Shown one piece after another: positions 63,685 through 64,000 of a stretch of DNA of 64,000 nucleotides. The notes beneath the pieces were generated by a model. It saw nothing but the letters and a program-made list of their open reading frames with translations. It had not been told where the DNA came from and did no database searches. The stretch spans positions 62,001 through 126,000 of the forward strand of contig NZ_JAUQOP010000003.1 of the NCBI RefSeq assembly GCF_030580855.1, read 5' to 3'. This DNA comes from Pseudomonas citrullilanati (GTDB lineage: Bacteria; Pseudomonadota; Gammaproteobacteria; Pseudomonadales; Pseudomonadaceae). Numbering within the stretch: position 1 is the stretch's first letter; the number at the start of each line of letters is the position of its first letter. The position numbers were made by a program, and so were the translations under genes.

Positions 63685-64000
63685 ATGATACTTGGCAAAG
63701 TTTCGGAACTGATTGGCAATACCCCCATGCTGGGCATTGAAGTGCCGGGGACCAACGCGCGGTTGTTGTTGAAGATTGAAAAGAACAACCCCGGTGGCAG
63801 CATTAAAGACCGCATGGCGAGGAACATGGTGCTGGCGGCCCTCAAGTCGGGCCGCTTGAAGCCCGGCGGCGTGGTCGTCGAGTCGTCTTCCGGCAACACC
63901 GGCATCGGCCTGGCCATGGCGGCCGTGGAGTTCGGCCTGCAATTCATCGCCGTGGTCGATCATCACGCGGCACAGGACAAGATCGCGGTCATGAAAGCCC
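63685..64000 (+). CDS. SbnA-like (cysteine synthase fold) enzyme, 3' end missing
   Basis: First 105 residues of a fold-II PLP enzyme that runs off the window. The PLP lysine is Lys41 in NPGGSIKDRM, and VESSSGNTGIGLAMAAVEFG is the substrate loop. The next segment (FIAVVDHHAAQDKIAVMKA) is unlike housekeeping CysK and closer to SbnA, which joins O-phosphoserine and glutamate en route to 2,3-diaminopropionate. Cysteine or cystathionine synthase remains possible. AGGGAG precedes the ATG. Confidence 0.8.
   Translation, partial: MILGKVSELIGNTPMLGIEVPGTNARLLLKIEKNNPGGSIKDRMARNMVLAALKSGRLKPGGVVVESSSGNTGIGLAMAAVEFGLQFIAVVDHHAAQDKIAVMKA

Overview
The window looks like chromosome of a fluorescent-group Pseudomonas. 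The evidence is high GC with strong third-position bias, many copies of the GTGGGAGCGAGC-type REP palindrome typical of that group, OprD-family porins, an FdsGBAD formate dehydrogenase, the carboxynorspermidine pathway and a BdlA-like chemoreceptor. No tRNA, rRNA, CRISPR array, insertion sequence or prophage gene was seen. Both ends cut through genes.

Layout. 0-5.2 kb: a truncated GGDEF-EAL protein converges on a minus-strand set of sensor kinase, porin and small periplasmic binding protein. 5.2-5.8 kb: REP cluster with a tandem duplication. 5.8-10.9 kb: soluble NAD-linked molybdenum formate dehydrogenase fdsGBAD, tightly overlapping, with a possible structured leader. 11-24 kb: glutamine-amidotransferase-like hydrolase, cyclase-family protein, HWE kinase with response regulator, a GntR/MFS/amidohydrolase operon, amidase, OprD porin, and a LysR/EamA pair. 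24-35 kb: GNAT, DUF488, AhpD-like protein, AraC, a PNPOx-FAD-2Fe2S fusion, chemoreceptor (with a sigma-28-like promoter), a glutathione transferase remnant, EAL protein, amino-acid permease, threonine dehydratase-like enzyme and AraC.

35.4-47.5 kb is the most unusual part: a TetR regulator and, across a 0.5-kb control region, a plus-strand biosynthetic operon. It encodes an extended SDR, an adenylation-fold protein with degraded motifs, an HAD phosphatase-like protein, a class A FAD monooxygenase, a tandem acyl carrier protein whose third domain has lost its serine, a 1139-residue ketosynthase / ketosynthase-like / double hot-dog protein whose hot-dog region carries an AfsA (A-factor synthase) signature, an SRPBCC protein and an outer-membrane beta-barrel. 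I infer an undescribed acyl/polyketide product, with a butenolide or butyrolactone as the leading hypothesis and a cyclised aromatic polyketide as the alternative.

47.8-57.5 kb: GGDEF sensor, GNAT, carboxynorspermidine dehydrogenase and decarboxylase, then a phosphate module (exopolyphosphatase, PPK2, PiT transporter) with a good Pho box between the first two, then an orphan SDR. 57.5-64 kb: an iron-acquisition locus running off the right edge, with a Fur-like winged-helix protein, TonB-dependent siderophore receptor, ParB/SerK-SbnI-like protein, CitE-like aldolase/lyase, a fold-III PLP decarboxylase and the start of an SbnA-like enzyme. This set resembles the precursor-supply half of staphyloferrin B biosynthesis (2,3-diaminopropionate plus citrate), so an NRPS-independent carboxylate siderophore cluster probably continues to the right.
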